NCBI GenBank assembly: GCA_002005505.1
Contig: KV908338.1
Location: 1,295,175-1,312,674 of the forward strand
Direction of reading: 5' to 3'
Source: Botryococcus braunii
Lineage: Eukaryota > Chlorophyta > Trebouxiophyceae
DNA: 17,500 bases
The notes beneath the pieces were generated by a model. It was not told the origin of the DNA. It saw nothing but the letters and a program-made list of their open reading frames with translations, and did not search any database. Position numbers and translations under genes: made by a program. Shown piece after piece: positions 17,493 through 17,500 of the stretch (position 1 is the first letter of the stretch; the number at the start of each line of letters is the position of its first letter).

Positions 17493-17500
17493 TGTGTGTG
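17256..17500. repeat. Start of next intron, (TG)n and (GA)n
   Basis: Donor gtacgc, about 40 bp of C/T-rich sequence, then TG-rich microsatellite from about 17300 with a short TC patch (about 17364-17376) and a GA run at about 17467-17492, to the window end. Confidence 0.9.

Overview
The window is eukaryotic nuclear DNA: short GC-rich exons of one gene on the + strand, separated by long introns full of microsatellites, minisatellites and homopolymer runs. The gene is a full-size ABC transporter of the ABCG/PDR (pleiotropic drug resistance) type. Fourteen exons (w1-w14, numbered within this window) can be placed between about 2545 and 17255. The gene continues past the right edge, and its first exon(s) were not found. 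The scattered TTTAGGG runs, GC-rich exons and repeat-laden introns suggest a green-lineage microalga, but this is inference; no taxonomic marker is present.

Layout. 1-810: no gene recognised, minor tandem repeats. 811-2193: an 18-bp minisatellite of about 77 units with higher-order structure. 2194-2544: short repeats with TTTAGGG-like pieces. w1-w3 (2545-4493): the PDR N-terminal strand, the linker into the nucleotide-binding domain, and the Walker A/Q-loop exon. w4-w6 (5577-9513): a helical-subdomain exon followed by two serine- and charge-rich exons that form an insertion in NBD1. w7-w8 (10243-10783): ABC signature, Walker B, D-loop and H-loop region. w9-w10 (11722-12984): end of NBD1 and linker. 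w11-w14 (13469-17255): start of the first transmembrane domain, with about three membrane segments. With the boundaries chosen here, every donor phase matches the next acceptor phase, which strongly supports a single gene. The exons add up to about 2.1 kb of some 14.7 kb.

The most unusual property is in the introns. At five exon edges (Walker A exon start, Walker B exon start, w10 start, w10 end, w12 end) the terminal exon bases and their splice site have been copied tandemly into the neighbouring intron, once to eight times, and have decayed. The 3' splice sites lack pyrimidine tracts and instead carry G-rich sequence just before a short ...CAG. The introns also carry long (TG)n tracts almost exclusively on the sense strand. 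The NBD1 insertion contains a perfect mode-1 14-3-3 motif (RSESAP).
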